A stretch of 64,000 nucleotides of DNA from Euphorbia lathyris (taxonomy: Eukaryota; Streptophyta; Magnoliopsida; Malpighiales; Euphorbiaceae). The notes below the pieces were generated by a model. That model made no database searches. It worked only from the letters and a program-made list of their open reading frames with translations, and was not told the origin of the DNA. Each line of letters opens with the position of its first letter. Within the stretch, counting starts at the first letter, position 1. A program made the position numbers and the translations under genes. The stretch covers positions 73,561,256 to 73,625,255 of the forward strand of contig NC_088911.1 of assembly GCF_963576675.1 (NCBI RefSeq), given 5' to 3'. Positions 11,212 to 21,886 of the stretch are shown in pieces.

Positions 11212-11449
11212 AGCTAAGCCGAGTATTTAATGCGAGAAGATACGGGACTGCATCTGTTTCTCGCCCAGATAAATGGTGGACAACTGTAAGAAGAGCTCTT
11301 CGGACTAATCTGGAAGAAACCTTTGGGATTACTGCATGCGCTTTTTGTTTGTAGCGCCGCATTAATTACGTCTGTAATTAAATCCCCCGCATGCGCCGTA
11401 AGAATTTATTAAAAAAATGAGCTGTGCCAGCGCCTTTTACCCTCCCCAG

Positions 11450-11459
11450 CTATAAATAC
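11450..11459 (+). promoter_or_regulatory. TATA box of antisense unit 1
   Basis: CTATAAATAC on the + strand, opposite to the element's own transcript. It precedes the antisense gene starting at ATG 11743 by about 290 bp; the intervening leader has no in-frame blocking feature and may contain a 5' UTR intron. The ATG at 11473 is too close to the box to be used. Confidence 0.5.
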
Positions 11460-11742
11460 CAAAAGAGGTAAGATGAAATCTCTTTATTTCATCTTCCAAA
11501 TTTTTCTGAGAAAAATTTTCTCTGTCTGCTTTTGCTTCCTGTGGGTTCTTCTGCGATCGTGTCGGCCTGCCCTGATTTGCCCGTGCACTGAATATTTGGC
11601 GGTTATCCGAAAATTGTTGCTCTTCGGGAGATTCCCCGCGTCAGAGTTTGCCGTAACTTTTACTAAGGTTAGTCGTATAATCTCTTGGCCTTGGCTTTGC
11701 GTTTTTCTTTGTTTTATTTCGACTTTTTTGGGGAGGGGTATT

Positions 11743-14352
11743 ATGTCAGAGGGTTCTTCACGGGGAGCCCTAAGCAGACTGCCTCCGGTTGCCCCTGGTG
11801 ACTTCACGCTTCGAGACGCTTCGCGGACGCGAACGGTATCGCGAAAAAGGCGATCGGAAAAGGATAGTGAAAATAGCACAGTGGCCAGTGCGGCGAAGAA
11901 AAGAAAGAAATCCATTGTTCGTCCGCCACCTACCGTCGATCGTCTTGCTGGGGGCGTTGCTGCCGGCGTCCTAGAGGTGGTAGTGGTTGTGCCGGAGGGT
12001 CTGATTACTGCGGAGCGGCCCCTTGCCGCGATTTACGAGGAAATGCGCGAGAGGGTGTGGATCGATCTCTTGGGACTTCTAGTATTGAGGGTAAGCGCTT
12101 TGAGAGAGCCGAGCGTCCTAAGAGGCCGGAATCCCTTTTGGTCGAAGATGCCTATAGTATAATCGTCTCAGCAGACCTGCCGTCGATATCTGCAGTGTAC
12201 CGACTCGGGGAGCCTTACGAATTGGTTGCGCTCGGCGAAGAAAATAGAGCCCATTCTGCGGGTGGTGCAAATGAGCTCATCGTTTACGAGGAGCAGTTAG
12301 AATCGGGGATGCGGCTGCCGCTCCTACCCTTTTTTGTAGAAGTGATGAAGGAATACGATCTGTGCCCTGGGCAAATACATCCGAACGGCTGGAGAATGAT
12401 GGTTGCCTTCTACTCCCTGTGCCAATCTGCTGGGTATCGAGCAACAGGTCTAGTCTTTCATGAGTTTTTTAAACCAAGCAAGGGGCAACGATCTCAACAT
12501 GTCACGTTCTCACACCAGAAGTTCAAAGTGATAGGTGGATTGAAAGATAAATTATCCGAATACCGCCACCGCTACTTCTTGGTGAGGAAGCTCGACGGGG
12601 ACTTTCCTTTTAGGGTGGTATGGAACGACGACCCCATGGACTCCAGTCGATGGCTGAAAACCCGCCCGAAGCTGCCTTTCGAGGAGAATTTGGTGAAGTA
12701 TTTGAAAGGTCTCCCGTCGGATAAGGATCATAAGCAGGATATAGATGAGTTAGTTCGTCATTTCCTGGCCGCCGGTTACTACATTTGGAATCAATGGTGG
12801 ATGGCTCAACTTAGAGGGTGGTCGGCTGAGGATTTTGAGAAATGGAAATGGGGATATAACTTCAAAGCTGGAGAATTGGCAGAATTGGAGGCGATCTCCG
12901 TAAATGTTGCCGTTGTAGGTGAGGGGTTGGGATTTTATTTTGCCTTGTGAATTATGTTGCACGTAATATGTTGTGTATTCGGAATGTCTTAGTGTTCTTT
13001 CTCCCTTCTGTATTTTGCAGGTCCAGGAGATCCCCGTGTCAGTATGGATTTTGACCCTAATGAATTCAGTGTTGGTCTGGAGACCACTGACGAGGCGTTC
13101 AGAGGTGCTTCGGGTTCGTTGGCTTCGTTTTCCTCGCTCGAGGATGCGAACTAAGTGGTGCAAAGTATGGGAGGGGTTATTGATGTGCGAGAAGATGCTG
13201 ACGGATTAGTTGATGTTCCGCAAGGAAAGCCCGTGAATGATCTAGTTGCCAAGGAGCTTGAGGGCGATGTGGGGATGATCGTCCTTGAAGAAGAAAAAGG
13301 CGGCAGTCCGAATCATGGGGTGCTTGCTCGGAAGCGAAAAAGGGATACGGGGAAAACTGTTGATGAATATGTGGCCGGAGAAGAGCCTACTGGGGAAAAT
13401 GCAGCTGGTGCCAGCGAGGGTGCTAAGAAGCCCTGCTCTAACGGCGGGACCGAGCTGTCTACTGACGTGCCGGATCGAGTAGGAGATCATCCGGAAATGG
13501 TTAAGAGGATGGAAACGAAAATCTCCAAGTTCAGGGACTATGTTATGAACTTGTCGGTGCACTCGGATATGATGACTTCCGATCTAGCTCGCGTGATGGC
13601 TCGCGTTGCCAGGGTCACCGGGGAGTATCAGCGGATGGAGGGGGCTTCAAAAATGAACCTAGGCCTGGAGACCTTATCGGCCCTTCGTGTGGTGGGTTCT
13701 CCTATCCGCACTGTTAGCCTTGGTTTGCTTTTCATGATTTTCGTCTTTTAACTTGTGTTATCTTATGTAGGCTATCCAGAATGCAACCAGGGTTTTCGAC
13801 ATGTGCGTTAATGATGATCAAGTTTTTTGTGATATGGAAGACGGTCTGCGGAAATCTGTCGGCGATATCGAGGAGGCGAATAAGAAATTGGTAGCTGCGC
13901 GGGAGCTTCTGGATCGTCGTGCGGCCGAGATTACCGTTTTGTCCGAGAAGCTGAAAGTAGAGATGGCCGGTCGAGTAGAGCTCTCCCAGAGGTTGAAACA
14001 AGATGTCGATGAGATTTGTGCGTACAAGGTGTTGCTCAAGATGGCTGTTGGGTGGACTCGTCGAGTAGCGGAGACTTTGAAGGAGAAAACAGGACGGGCG
14101 GCAGTGCTGGCCGAGGAGAACGACTCTCTTAGGCAACAACTGGAAGCTGCGCGGAAAGAGGCTGATGATCTTCGTGCTCTCGCTGGTCAGCGCGAGGAGA
14201 AACTCATAAAGCTGGATCCTATGATGCTGATCACCGCTGCTTATTCCGCCGGTTACGAAGTTCCTCCGGAGGTGATCTTTGCTCCGAATGTGTATGACAA
14301 AGCTGCCCAGGCGAAGACTGTCGAATTTTGTGGTCGTTTTAAGAAGCAGTAG
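11743..14352 (+). pseudogene. Antisense ORF 1 of the Tat element, three exons (PF04195-like)
   Basis: Exons are inferred at 11743-12918, 13021-13691 and 13771-14352. Both introns are GT-AG, short (102 and 79 bp), preceded by T-rich tracts (TATTTTGCAG, TTATGTAG) and keep the frame. Exon 1 starts MSEGSSRG, has a basic cluster (KKRKK) like a nuclear signal, and then a block with ESGMRLPLLPFFVEVMKEYD and GQIHPNGWRMMVAFY, typical of the 'putative gypsy-type transposon' domain PF04195. Exon 3 is a long charged coiled coil (residues rich in E/K/L, about 150 residues). Damage: a frame change in exon 1 near 12000-12110 and one TAA at 13152-13154. Such ORFs occur antisense in Tat elements; their function is unknown. 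A DNA- or RNA-binding or structural role is only a guess. Confidence 0.7.
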
Positions 14353-14504
14353 GCAGTTTGTACTGTCCACTTTGTTTTCAAAGATGTAATGATGATTCGT
14401 ACAATCTGAATCTTTTTTGTGATATTGTAGTGTTCTAATTATGTCCTGCAAGTTGATTTGATTGTAGTTCATTGTGATGTCTTTCATGTCTTTTCTCCGT
14501 TGTG

Positions 14505-14514
14505 CTATAAATAG
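14505..14514 (+). promoter_or_regulatory. TATA box of antisense unit 2
   Basis: CTATAAATAG, 88 bp before ATG 14593 and 150 bp after the stop of antisense ORF 1. The predicted start site near 14540 would exclude the upstream in-frame ATG at 14530. Confidence 0.55.
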
Positions 14515-14592
14515 GAGCCGGATTTTTCGTTGTGGACTTGCCCTTTCTCTTTCGCCCTTTCCTTTTCTTCTTTAGCTAATTTTCTCGGGGAA

Positions 14593-15282
14593 ATGTCGCT
14601 TCGGGACGTCGTCGACCCAGCCCGCGTGTTGGAGGTGCAGAAGGCAATATCAGCGATGCCACATCCCTATGTTTATTGTCCCCCGTCTAAGGAGAACGAT
14701 CTGGAAAGGAAAGTGATGTATTCGTCCCCTGTTTGGATGAACCAGGACTGGGCCTCTCAAAGGAGGAAAGTGGAGAGTGAGAATTCCGTTCCCTATATCG
14801 GATCCGTCACCGATTCCTGTGAGGTCGTTGTTAGCGCGATTTCTTCAACAGAAAAGAAAATATGGTCTCATGAGGGCATCGGGTATCTCCACCCCGATGA
14901 AACCGTCGCTCCGGTGCTCAATCCGCATCCTTCCTGGATAAAGAGGCTGCTAGCCGATGAGATGGAAAGGGTGATAAACTTGCCTCATGAGATGGAGTAC
15001 CGGCGAGTAGGGCGCCATGCCTCGCCAACGCGTCCATATGGACCGACGTTCGTCGATCCTATCAAACCTCGAAGTGTGGTTTTCTTGGAGTTTGCGAGGC
15101 AGGGAAGTCTTGGTCCCGTTCCTGCTAATCCTAACCATCGTGTGACCCATGTGGGCAAAGCCTATTTGTATCATAGGCAGAACGGCCATAATACCGATGA
15201 GTGCGTGGACTGGAGAGCGATGCATCAAGATTTGATGGATGAGGAGGCTATCCCGAACCTTGATCGTCCTCAATCTACCTGA
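14593..15282 (+). CDS. Antisense ORF 2 of the Tat element
   Basis: An intact frame of 229 residues starting MSLRDVVDPARVL. The ATG at 14593 is chosen over 14530 because the TATA box at 14505 predicts transcription start between them. No enzyme motif is visible. Near the C-terminus YHRQNGHNTDECVDW has the spacing of the degenerate zinc knuckle found in Tat gag proteins (YCKYHRSSGHSMENCYQL in this same element), with the first Cys replaced by Tyr. The middle is Pro/His-rich with a short basic stretch. It may derive from a gag-like ancestor. It is intact while gag-pol on the other strand is broken, though it is short enough for that to be chance. Confidence 0.6.
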   Translation: MSLRDVVDPARVLEVQKAISAMPHPYVYCPPSKENDLERKVMYSSPVWMNQDWASQRRKVESENSVPYIGSVTDSCEVVVSAISSTEKKIWSHEGIGYLHPDETVAPVLNPHPSWIKRLLADEMERVINLPHEMEYRRVGRHASPTRPYGPTFVDPIKPRSVVFLEFARQGSLGPVPANPNHRVTHVGKAYLYHRQNGHNTDECVDWRAMHQDLMDEEAIPNLDRPQST

Positions 15283-15589
15283 ATGTGTTAGGGTTGCTTA
15301 TGCGTTTGCTGTAGCCATAGGAATGTTTGTAATGGCTCTTTGTAGCAGGAGTGATCTTGTTGTAGTTTGATATCGTAGTTGACCTTGTAGTCTGCGAGTT
15401 TATTTTAATCTATGTGCTTTTCACGTGATAAGACTTGAATGTTGTGGAGAGACTCGAATGATAACATTCGGATGTTATACTCGGATGCTCGAGGAGTTTT
15501 ATTATTTTATTTATAAATTAAATGAAGCGAAGAAAGGGGCGGAGTTCTGCGTACTCCAAATCGTTCATAATGTGGGATTGTGAGACGAC
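15283..15589. other. Spacer between antisense ORF 2 and the tandem repeats
   Basis: T-rich 3' flank of the antisense gene, then sequence that grades into the repeat unit (the words CATTCGGATGTT and GGAGTTCTGC look like diverged repeat pieces). No ORF. Confidence 0.5.
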
Positions 15590-16240
15590 GTAATAGGAAT
15601 TCGACATGTTCGAAGAGCCTGATGTTAACATCTGAATGTTTGTTTGGCGGAGAACGCGATAGAGTTCTGCTCGCTTAAGATCGTTAACAAAATGATAGTT
15701 AGACGATGTAGGAGGCGTTCGATATGATCGAAGAGCCTGATGCTAGCATTTGAATGCTTGTTTGGCGGAGAACGCGATAGAGTTCTGCTCGCTCAAGATC
15801 GTTAACAAAATGATAGTTAGACGATGTAGGAGGCGTTCGATATGATCGAAGAGCCTGATGCTAGCATTTGAATGCTTAGTTGGCGGAGAACGCGATAAAG
15901 TTCTGCTCGCTCAAAATCGTTAACAAAATGATAGTTAGACGATGTAGGAGGCGTTCGATATGATCGAAGAGCCTGATGCTAGCATTTGAATGCTTAGTTG
16001 GCGGAGAACGCGATAAAGTTCTGCTCGCTCAAAATCGTTAACAAAATGATAGTTAGACGACGTAGGAGGCATTCGATATGATCGAAGAGCCTGATGCTAG
16101 CATTTGAATGCTTAGTTAGGAGGCGTTCGATATGATCGAAGAGCCTGATGCTAGCATTTGAATGTTTAGGTGGCGGAGAACGCGATAAAGTTTTGCTCGC
16201 TCAAAATCGTTAACAAAATGATAGTTAGACGATGTAACCA
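15590..16240. repeat. 118 bp tandem repeats in the Tat element
   Basis: The marker GAAGAGCCTG recurs at 15612, 15730, 15848, 15966, 16084 and 16138, giving four exact 118 bp steps and one shortened 54 bp step. Each unit carries GGCGGAGAACGCGATA, ATCGTTAACAAAATGATAG and the palindrome TTCGATATGATCGAA. Units in the middle are nearly identical, the first is more diverged. They lie between the end of pol and the antisense genes. Confidence 0.92.
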
Positions 16241-16273
16241 AAACATCTCTATGAATCGTGATTCGTGTACAAG

Positions 16274-17164
16274 TTATTGATAATATCTCTTTAACGTTTG
16301 GATATTCCAGCTATTGTCGTAAACCATCCCGTCTAAAGAGGCGATCTTGTAAGCTCCATTGTGGAGAACAGTGTCGATCTTGTACGGTCCCTCCCATGAT
16401 TGGCCGAGCTTTCCCTGAGCTAAAGGGGATTGCGCAGCCGCGGCATCTCTGAGCACAAGGTCTCCGACCTAAAAAGTACGAGGGCGAACTCTTCTATCGT
16501 GATAGCGCGTGATGTTCTGCTTATGGGCCGTGATATGCAAAACAGCATTAAGGCGCTCTTCCTCGAGTCGATCGCTGGCTTCCCTGAGCTCCGCGCTGTT
16601 GTCGACCTCTTCGAAACTGGTCTGTCGGGGGGAGCGAAGAATGACTTCAGATGGTGCCATTGCTTCTGCCCCATAAGCGAGGAAAAAGCGGGTACGTCCT
16701 GTTCCCGTATGAGGGGTGGTGCGGTATGACCATAAGACTGCATCAATGTGATCGGGCCATGCCCTGCCTTGGTCGGATAAACGTGCTTTGATCCCTCGAA
16801 GGAGCGTTCGGTTGCTTACCTCCGTGAGGCCGTTGCTCTGAGGGTGAGCGACCGACGTGTACCGTCCTTTGATACCCCAGTCTGCGTAGAAATCGTGAAA
16901 CTGACTGCAGTCGAACTGCTTCCCATTATCAGTGATAAAGGAGTGAGGGACCCTGAATCGATAAATAATTGTTCGTTTGAGAAAACTGATAACGTTGTCA
17001 GCGGTTATCTTGGCAAGGGCTTCAGCTTCGATCCATTTGGTAAAGTGATCGACTGCCACGACCACGAAATGCTTTTGTGCTAAAGCCATTGGGAAAGGGC
17101 CTAGCAGGTCGATGCCCCATACCGCGATGATATGCCTGACAACTGTGAACCAGACGCGTTGCAT
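16274..17164 (-). pseudogene. Tat integrase, with one frameshift and one stop
   Basis: Integrase inserts element DNA into the chromosome. The core shows WGIDLLGPFP, then TDNGKQFD, then the Glu of NGLTEVSNR exactly 35 residues after the second Asp: a complete D,D35E triad. It is followed by WSYRTTPHTGTGRTRF and AYGAEAM blocks. The C-terminal part (after an in-frame TAG at 16469) ends with a WEGPYKI...GAYKI fold typical of Gypsy integrase tails. The N-terminal zinc finger (HQGVCSSHQGA) is in a different frame, so a frameshift lies near 17130-17160. Confidence 0.88.
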
Positions 17165-18647
17165 CGGAATCCATGGTCTGCCAGTAGAACCCCTGGAGCT
17201 GGGCCTTCTTTACAATTGTTCGGGCGCCCTGATGCGAGCTACATACGCCCTGGTGAATTTCCTTAAGACAGTGATCTCCCTCTTCCTCGGATACACAGCG
17301 CAACCAGGGATGCGTGGCAGATTTGCGATAAAGTAAGCCATCATGTAATGCATAATGCCAAGAACACCGGACCACGAGGGATGCCGCTGTCCGATCTGCT
17401 GGGAGTGTCCCATCCTGAAGATATCTGATAATTGGGCTTCTCCATCCTCCTGTCGCGGCGTCTACTGAGTCGATCTGTAGCGAACGCTCGGTGCGAATAG
17501 CTGGGGCGCTTGCAATTTCGATTAAGGTGAGCGGGTCACTAGATCGTTCGCCTGCTGCAAGAGCGGCGATAGCGTCTGCTTCCTCGTTCTCCTCTCGCGG
17601 TACTAGTATCAGGTCAAGGGTTACTCCTTTTGTTTTGAGATCATTGAGTAGGGATATGGCGAGGGCCAGGTATTGGCACATTGTCGGGTCCTTTGCCTGG
17701 TAAGTGCCGCTGACATGGCTGATGACAAGCTTTGAGTCCGACCATATTATCAGCCGTCCGCTCACTATTGTTTTTGATAACCGAAGGGCGGTGATCAAGG
17801 CCTCATACTCGGCCTGATTATTAGTGGTCGGGAAATTTAGCCGGACGGCGTACCGCATGTGGAGATTGTCGGGTCCTTGAATGGCTATACCAGCGCCTGC
17901 CCGTCCTGGAGCGCAGGACCCGTCAATGCTCATAGTCCAAATGTCGTCAGTGCGAGCTTCCGTTGTCGTAGGCTTGGTATTAGCACAGCCGGTAAATTCG
18001 ACAATAAAATCAGATAAGGCCTGAGCCTTGATCGTCGTGCGAGGCTCAAAACGGACGTCAAACTGGGAGAGACGAACAGACCAGTTGGTGATACGCCCGG
18101 AAACCTCTGGTCTCTGGACGGCCTTTTTTAGCGGATAATTGGTCCTGACCACGACCGTGTGTGCTTGGAAATATGCTCTCAGATGTTCTGAAGCTTGAGT
18201 GATGGCGAATAGGGCTTTTTCCACCTCGGAGTATCGGATTTCGGCTTCCTTCAGCACTTTGCTCAGAAAGTAGATTGGAAAAAGCTCCGTCCCCTCTTCT
18301 TGAGTTAAAACGACCCCTACTGTTTCATCCGTGATAGTGAAATATAAGTGAATGTCCTGCTCTGGTTTTGGCACTAAGAGCAGAGGGGGTGTTGCGAGGA
18401 AAGTTTTTATGGCATTGAACGTGGCCTGGCAATCTGTAGACCACCTAAAGGGGTGCTCCTTCTTGATTGCTTTATACAAGGGGAGACATCGTTGCGCCGA
18501 GCAGGAGATGAAACGTCCCAGAGCGACGATTCTTCCATTGAGCCTTTGTACCCCTTACAGATCGCGCGGTGGTTCCATTGCTAGAATTGCTTCGATTTTT
18601 GCGGGATTAGGCTCGATGCCCTTTTCTGATACCACGCAACCCAGGAA
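17022..18647 (-). pseudogene. Tat RNase H plus second (archaeal-type) RNase H
   Basis: Follows RT in the same frame after stops at 18648 and near 18555. The first domain has FPIYFLSKVLKEAEIRYSEV and EKALFAI, the standard Gypsy RNase H. About 60 residues later comes MSIDGSCAPGRAGAGI, NNQAEYEALITALRL, WSDSKLVISHVSG and ENEEADAIAALA: a complete second RNase H with D-E-D-D type residues. A duplicated RNase H (aRNH) before integrase is diagnostic of the Tat lineage, where it is thought to have replaced the activity of the older domain. The zinc-binding start of integrase follows. Confidence 0.9.
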
Positions 18648-20273
18648 TTAGCCACTGCGAATTTCGAAGAAACATTTTTCCGGATTCAGCTTGAGGTTAT
18701 AGGCTCTGAAGATTTTAAATACTTCTGCTAAGTCTTGTGAATGGTCGCCCTCTTCGGTGCTTAGGACCACCATGTCGTCGATATACACCTGTACTGTCTT
18801 ACCAATGAGATGGGCGAACATCTTATCTACCAAACGCTGGTACGTGGCCCCTGCATTCTTTAACCCGAAAGGCATGACATTGTAACAATATGTGCCTTCG
18901 TGTGTAATAAAAGAGGTTTTCTCGGCGTCGGCCGGGTCCAAAGGGATCTGCTGGAAACCGGTGATGGCGTCAAACTGAGACAAGATCTTGCTACCGGCAG
19001 TTTGATCGAGGAGTTGATCTATGTTAGGCAGCGGATAAGAATCCTTGGGGCAAGCTTTATTGACATTCGTGAAATCTACACACATGCGGTACTTTCCGCT
19101 GGCTTTCTTTACAAGTACAACGTTAGAAAGCCAGTCCGGATAGTTGACCTCGCGGATAAATTTTACAGCTAGGAGTTTGTCGATCTCTGCTTTTACTACT
19201 GCCTGCTTGTCTTTCACCTGCACTCGCATCCTTTGCTTCACTGGTTCGACAGAGGGGTCGATATTCAGCTTGTGCATTGCTTTCTCAGGTGCGACCCCCG
19301 TGATGTCCCCAGTGCACCAGGCGAACACATCCGAATGCTCTGTTAGGACAACCTTGATCTCTTCGGCCAACGGGGAAGCGAGTTTCGTTCCCATTTTCAC
19401 TATCTTGTTGTCCCCGAGGATACAGTCATCAACTGGTTCAATGGGCACGAGATTGTAACCCCTCATGTCCATCAGACCGTCCTCTAGGTAGAGCGCTGTT
19501 CGAGGCTGAGTCGCCTCCCATTGCAATTTCTTGGCCAGCATACGATCTCCCTGGATGGTGATCTTTCCACGCGGAAGGGGCAAAGTCAAGCATAGTCCGG
19601 AGATATCCACCGTGGCCCTCAGGGCGGCCAGAAGAGGCCTTTCGATAATAGCATTGTAAGCCAGGGGGATATCGACCACCACCCACTCTGCGGTATCCTC
19701 GATTTCCTCGACCCCTTCGGCGAAGATAGTCGGTAGTGTAATAACTCCTTTTACCGGCACTTCGATTTCTGAGAGGCCAACCAAAGGGAAAGTCCCGGCC
19801 CGGAGGGCGGTGCGAGTATTCTTCATTGCGCGGAGTGCTGCCCAGGTGAGCAAGTTCACCGAACTTCCTGTGTCCACAAGCACTCGGTGTGTTTTAAAAC
19901 CTGCGATGCTAATGGTGACAACAAGGGCCTCCGAGTGGCTGGTACGGAGTGGAGGTTGCACCGTTAGTGTCTGCCCGATCGCCTTTCTCTTACGGGAGCA
20001 CTGGGGCGGTGCGGAAAGTGCTGGTGCTCCTTCCCTTATGACGTGTATTTCCCCATGGTACCTTGGCCTCTTTGGCTCCTCTGCTCGCCCCGCTTCCCTC
20101 TGCTTCGGGCTTTGCTCCCTTTGCCTGCTCGCCTTTGGTGGCACTCCCTGCTCCGTGATCCGCTTGATCTCCTTTTGTAGTTGATAGCAGTTCTCCATGG
20201 AATGTCCGGAGGATCTGTGATACTTGCAGTATTCCTTTTCTGCCCGGGTTTTGCCCTTGTCTCCGGCCGAAAC
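18648..20273 (-). pseudogene. Tat aspartic protease and reverse transcriptase
   Basis: The frame continues from gag through a TAG at 20274-20276. Protease: VLVDTGSSVNLL (catalytic Asp in DTG) and a later YNAIIERPLL where the family has IIGRP. Reverse transcriptase: YRMCVDFTNVNKACPKD, FDAITGFQQIPL, MPFGLKNAGATYQRLV and the catalytic YIDDMVV box. The frame closes with TAA at 18648-18650 in the FLG block where a Lys or Gln is usual. About 516 residues remain open from Met 20198. All catalytic Asp residues are present. Confidence 0.9.
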
Positions 20274-20276
20274 CTA

Positions 20277-21557
20277 CTGTGTGAATCGGCGAGGTTGACT
20301 CTGAATAGCGTAATGCACTTCCTTGCCCCGAGATCGATCTCCCCTTCGCTCCGGGTTGGCGCACTCGGTTCGGGCTGGAAAGGGCATCGGAGCCTCCTTA
20401 CGGACTCGGGCCTCCTCACGCGATTCCGGGACCGTCCTGCCTCTATCCTGCTTGTGCGAGTCGCCTTTGGCCTTGTCCCTTTCTGTCTCCTCGTAGCCGG
20501 CGGGACAGTCACAATCATCGTATCGGACAAATGTCTGTGCCATGGTCATCAGCTCTTCGAAAGATCTCGGCATCTTTCGGAAACACTTCTGCTTTAGAGG
20601 CTCGCAAGTGGTCCCTTTCGCTAAAGCATCGTGGGGCACCTCCAAGTTGAGGCCTTTAACTTGTGAGGCCATGTGATGAAACCTTGAGAGGAAATTGCAC
20701 AGAGGCTCGGTAGTTCGCTGCTTGAGCCCGTTGAGGTCCGAACTGATTTTCCTGACCTTTGCCGCTGCGGCGAAGCGGGAGAGGAAAAGATCCTTTAGGA
20801 GATCAAAAGAATCAATGGATTCTGAGGCAAGTCCCTGATACCATTCCTGCACACTGGATGAGAGAGTGGTGGGGAAGACCTTGCACATAATGTCCTCATC
20901 CTTTGAGTATAAATTGATGGTGCTCATGAACGATGCCACATGGTCGTTGGGATCCTCGGTCCCTGAATATTGGGTTAGTCGAGGAGCTTTCCAGTCGCGC
21001 GGGAACCTCTTCTCGATGATCCTTTGCACCAGTGGTGTTTTGCTGGAGGTGATGCTTCCTCCCATCACGCCCCCGAGGGCCCTTTTGTCAAGAAAACACT
21101 GAATCTTCAGCTCCAACAACTCTTCGCTATTCGTGACTGTAGTCCCCTCTCGCCGCTCCTCGCCCTCTCTGGTCGCAACACCCCCGGCTCCTCTTCCCGC
21201 GATGACCACCGCTTCTGGGGCCTGCTCTGGCAAGGCTCCCTCCTTCTGTATCTCTGCCGCCACTTTAAGGTATTGCCAAATTTTGGCGTTCTCCTCCTAC
21301 AGGCTTCTCTGCTGGTCTATGATCTTCATCTGAGCCACTGTGTGTACAGCCTGGGTCGTTTGAAAACCTTGGATTGCGCTGAGGAGTTGAGTGGTGTTAA
21401 AGGTCTCCTCCTCTTCAGGGCCTACCTCCTCCATCAAAGGCCCAAGGTTTCTGGGGGAGATCGGAAGGTTTGGGATCACGCCTCCGGCGTGCGTCATGGA
21501 GCTGGTTGCTCCAGCTTCGGGTACTACAGTTGGTGCCGAGTCATTAGGGGTTTGCAT
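20277..21557 (-). pseudogene. Tat gag, one premature stop
   Basis: Gag forms the particle and binds RNA. From Met at 21557 the frame runs to a TAG at 20274 with one internal TAG at 21297-21299. The central block PRLTQYSGTEDPNDHVASF, then VQEWYQGLASESIDSF and SDLNGLKQRTTEPLCNFLSRF, is the retrotransposon gag domain (PF03732 type). The C-terminal half is Arg/Glu/Lys-rich. The knuckle CKYHRSSGHSMENC lies just beyond the TAG at 20274, so that stop is probably secondary and gag-pol was one frame. Confidence 0.88.
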
Positions 21558-21590
21558 CTTGTTTGAAGCTCTGGAGTCACTTGTAGTCCA

Positions 21591-21606
21591 CGATCACCGC
21601 ACCAAA
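21591..21606 (-). other. Primer-binding site of the Tat element
   Basis: Directly inside the 5' LTR (minus strand) is TTTGGTGCGGTGATCG. The deleted Tat-like element has the closely similar TTTGGTGCAGTGAGCGTGG in the same place, supporting function; the priming tRNA is not identified. Confidence 0.6.
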
Positions 21607-21886
21607 TAATCTGGGAATGTGAATACAGTGATCCTGGCCTTCGGTGACGATATCTGGCTCTCCGATTGCTCATCCCTGCGCCGGGAAAGGTCCCTGCGGA
21701 TACTCCGACGAGCAAGACAATTAGTAGTTCAAGAGCATTTATTAATCAATTGTGTAAGAGATAGAAAGAGTTACCCGTCCGAATTCCCAAGATGAGCTGT
21801 GTATTTATAGAGGGTGCTTGGGCTTTGGGCCCTCTTGGGCCTTGGGCCTTCCTGGGCCTTCAGGCCCTGATTCATATCCCGAATCA
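21607..21886 (-). repeat. 5' LTR of the Tat element
   Basis: 280 bp; pairs with 10912-11191. Differences seen by eye include GCTCATCCC/GCTCGTCCC, GAGCATTT/GAGCGTTT and ACCCGTCCGAA/ACCAGTCCGGA. Ends in GAATCA followed by the duplication GGAAC. Confidence 0.92.

Larger units (their letters stand above)
10912..21886 (-). mobile_element. Nearly complete Tat-lineage Gypsy retrotransposon
   Basis: An element of 10,975 bp with 280 bp LTRs at 10912-11191 and 21607-21886 and the 5 bp target duplication GGAAC (10907-10911, 21887-21891). On the minus strand: LTR, primer site, gag, protease, RT, RNase H, a second RNase H, integrase, tandem repeats, then two genes on the opposite strand, polypurine tract, LTR. 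Dual RNase H plus extra ORFs after pol and tandem repeats in the 3' region are Tat-lineage hallmarks. The two LTRs differ at about five positions by eye (near 2%), so insertion is fairly recent, yet gag-pol has about six disabling mutations. On the element strand LTRs run TG...TA rather than TG...CA. Confidence 0.92.

Noticed and set aside
12750..14487. Minus-strand ORFs (up to 251 residues) opposite the antisense gene
   Set aside because: On the element's sense strand but with no retroviral domain and low-complexity content; explained by codon bias of the + strand exons.
16258..21609. Plus-strand ORFs opposite the Tat gag-pol
   Set aside because: Shadows of gag-pol; unlike the antisense genes at 11743-15282 they have no promoter, domain or splice pattern.
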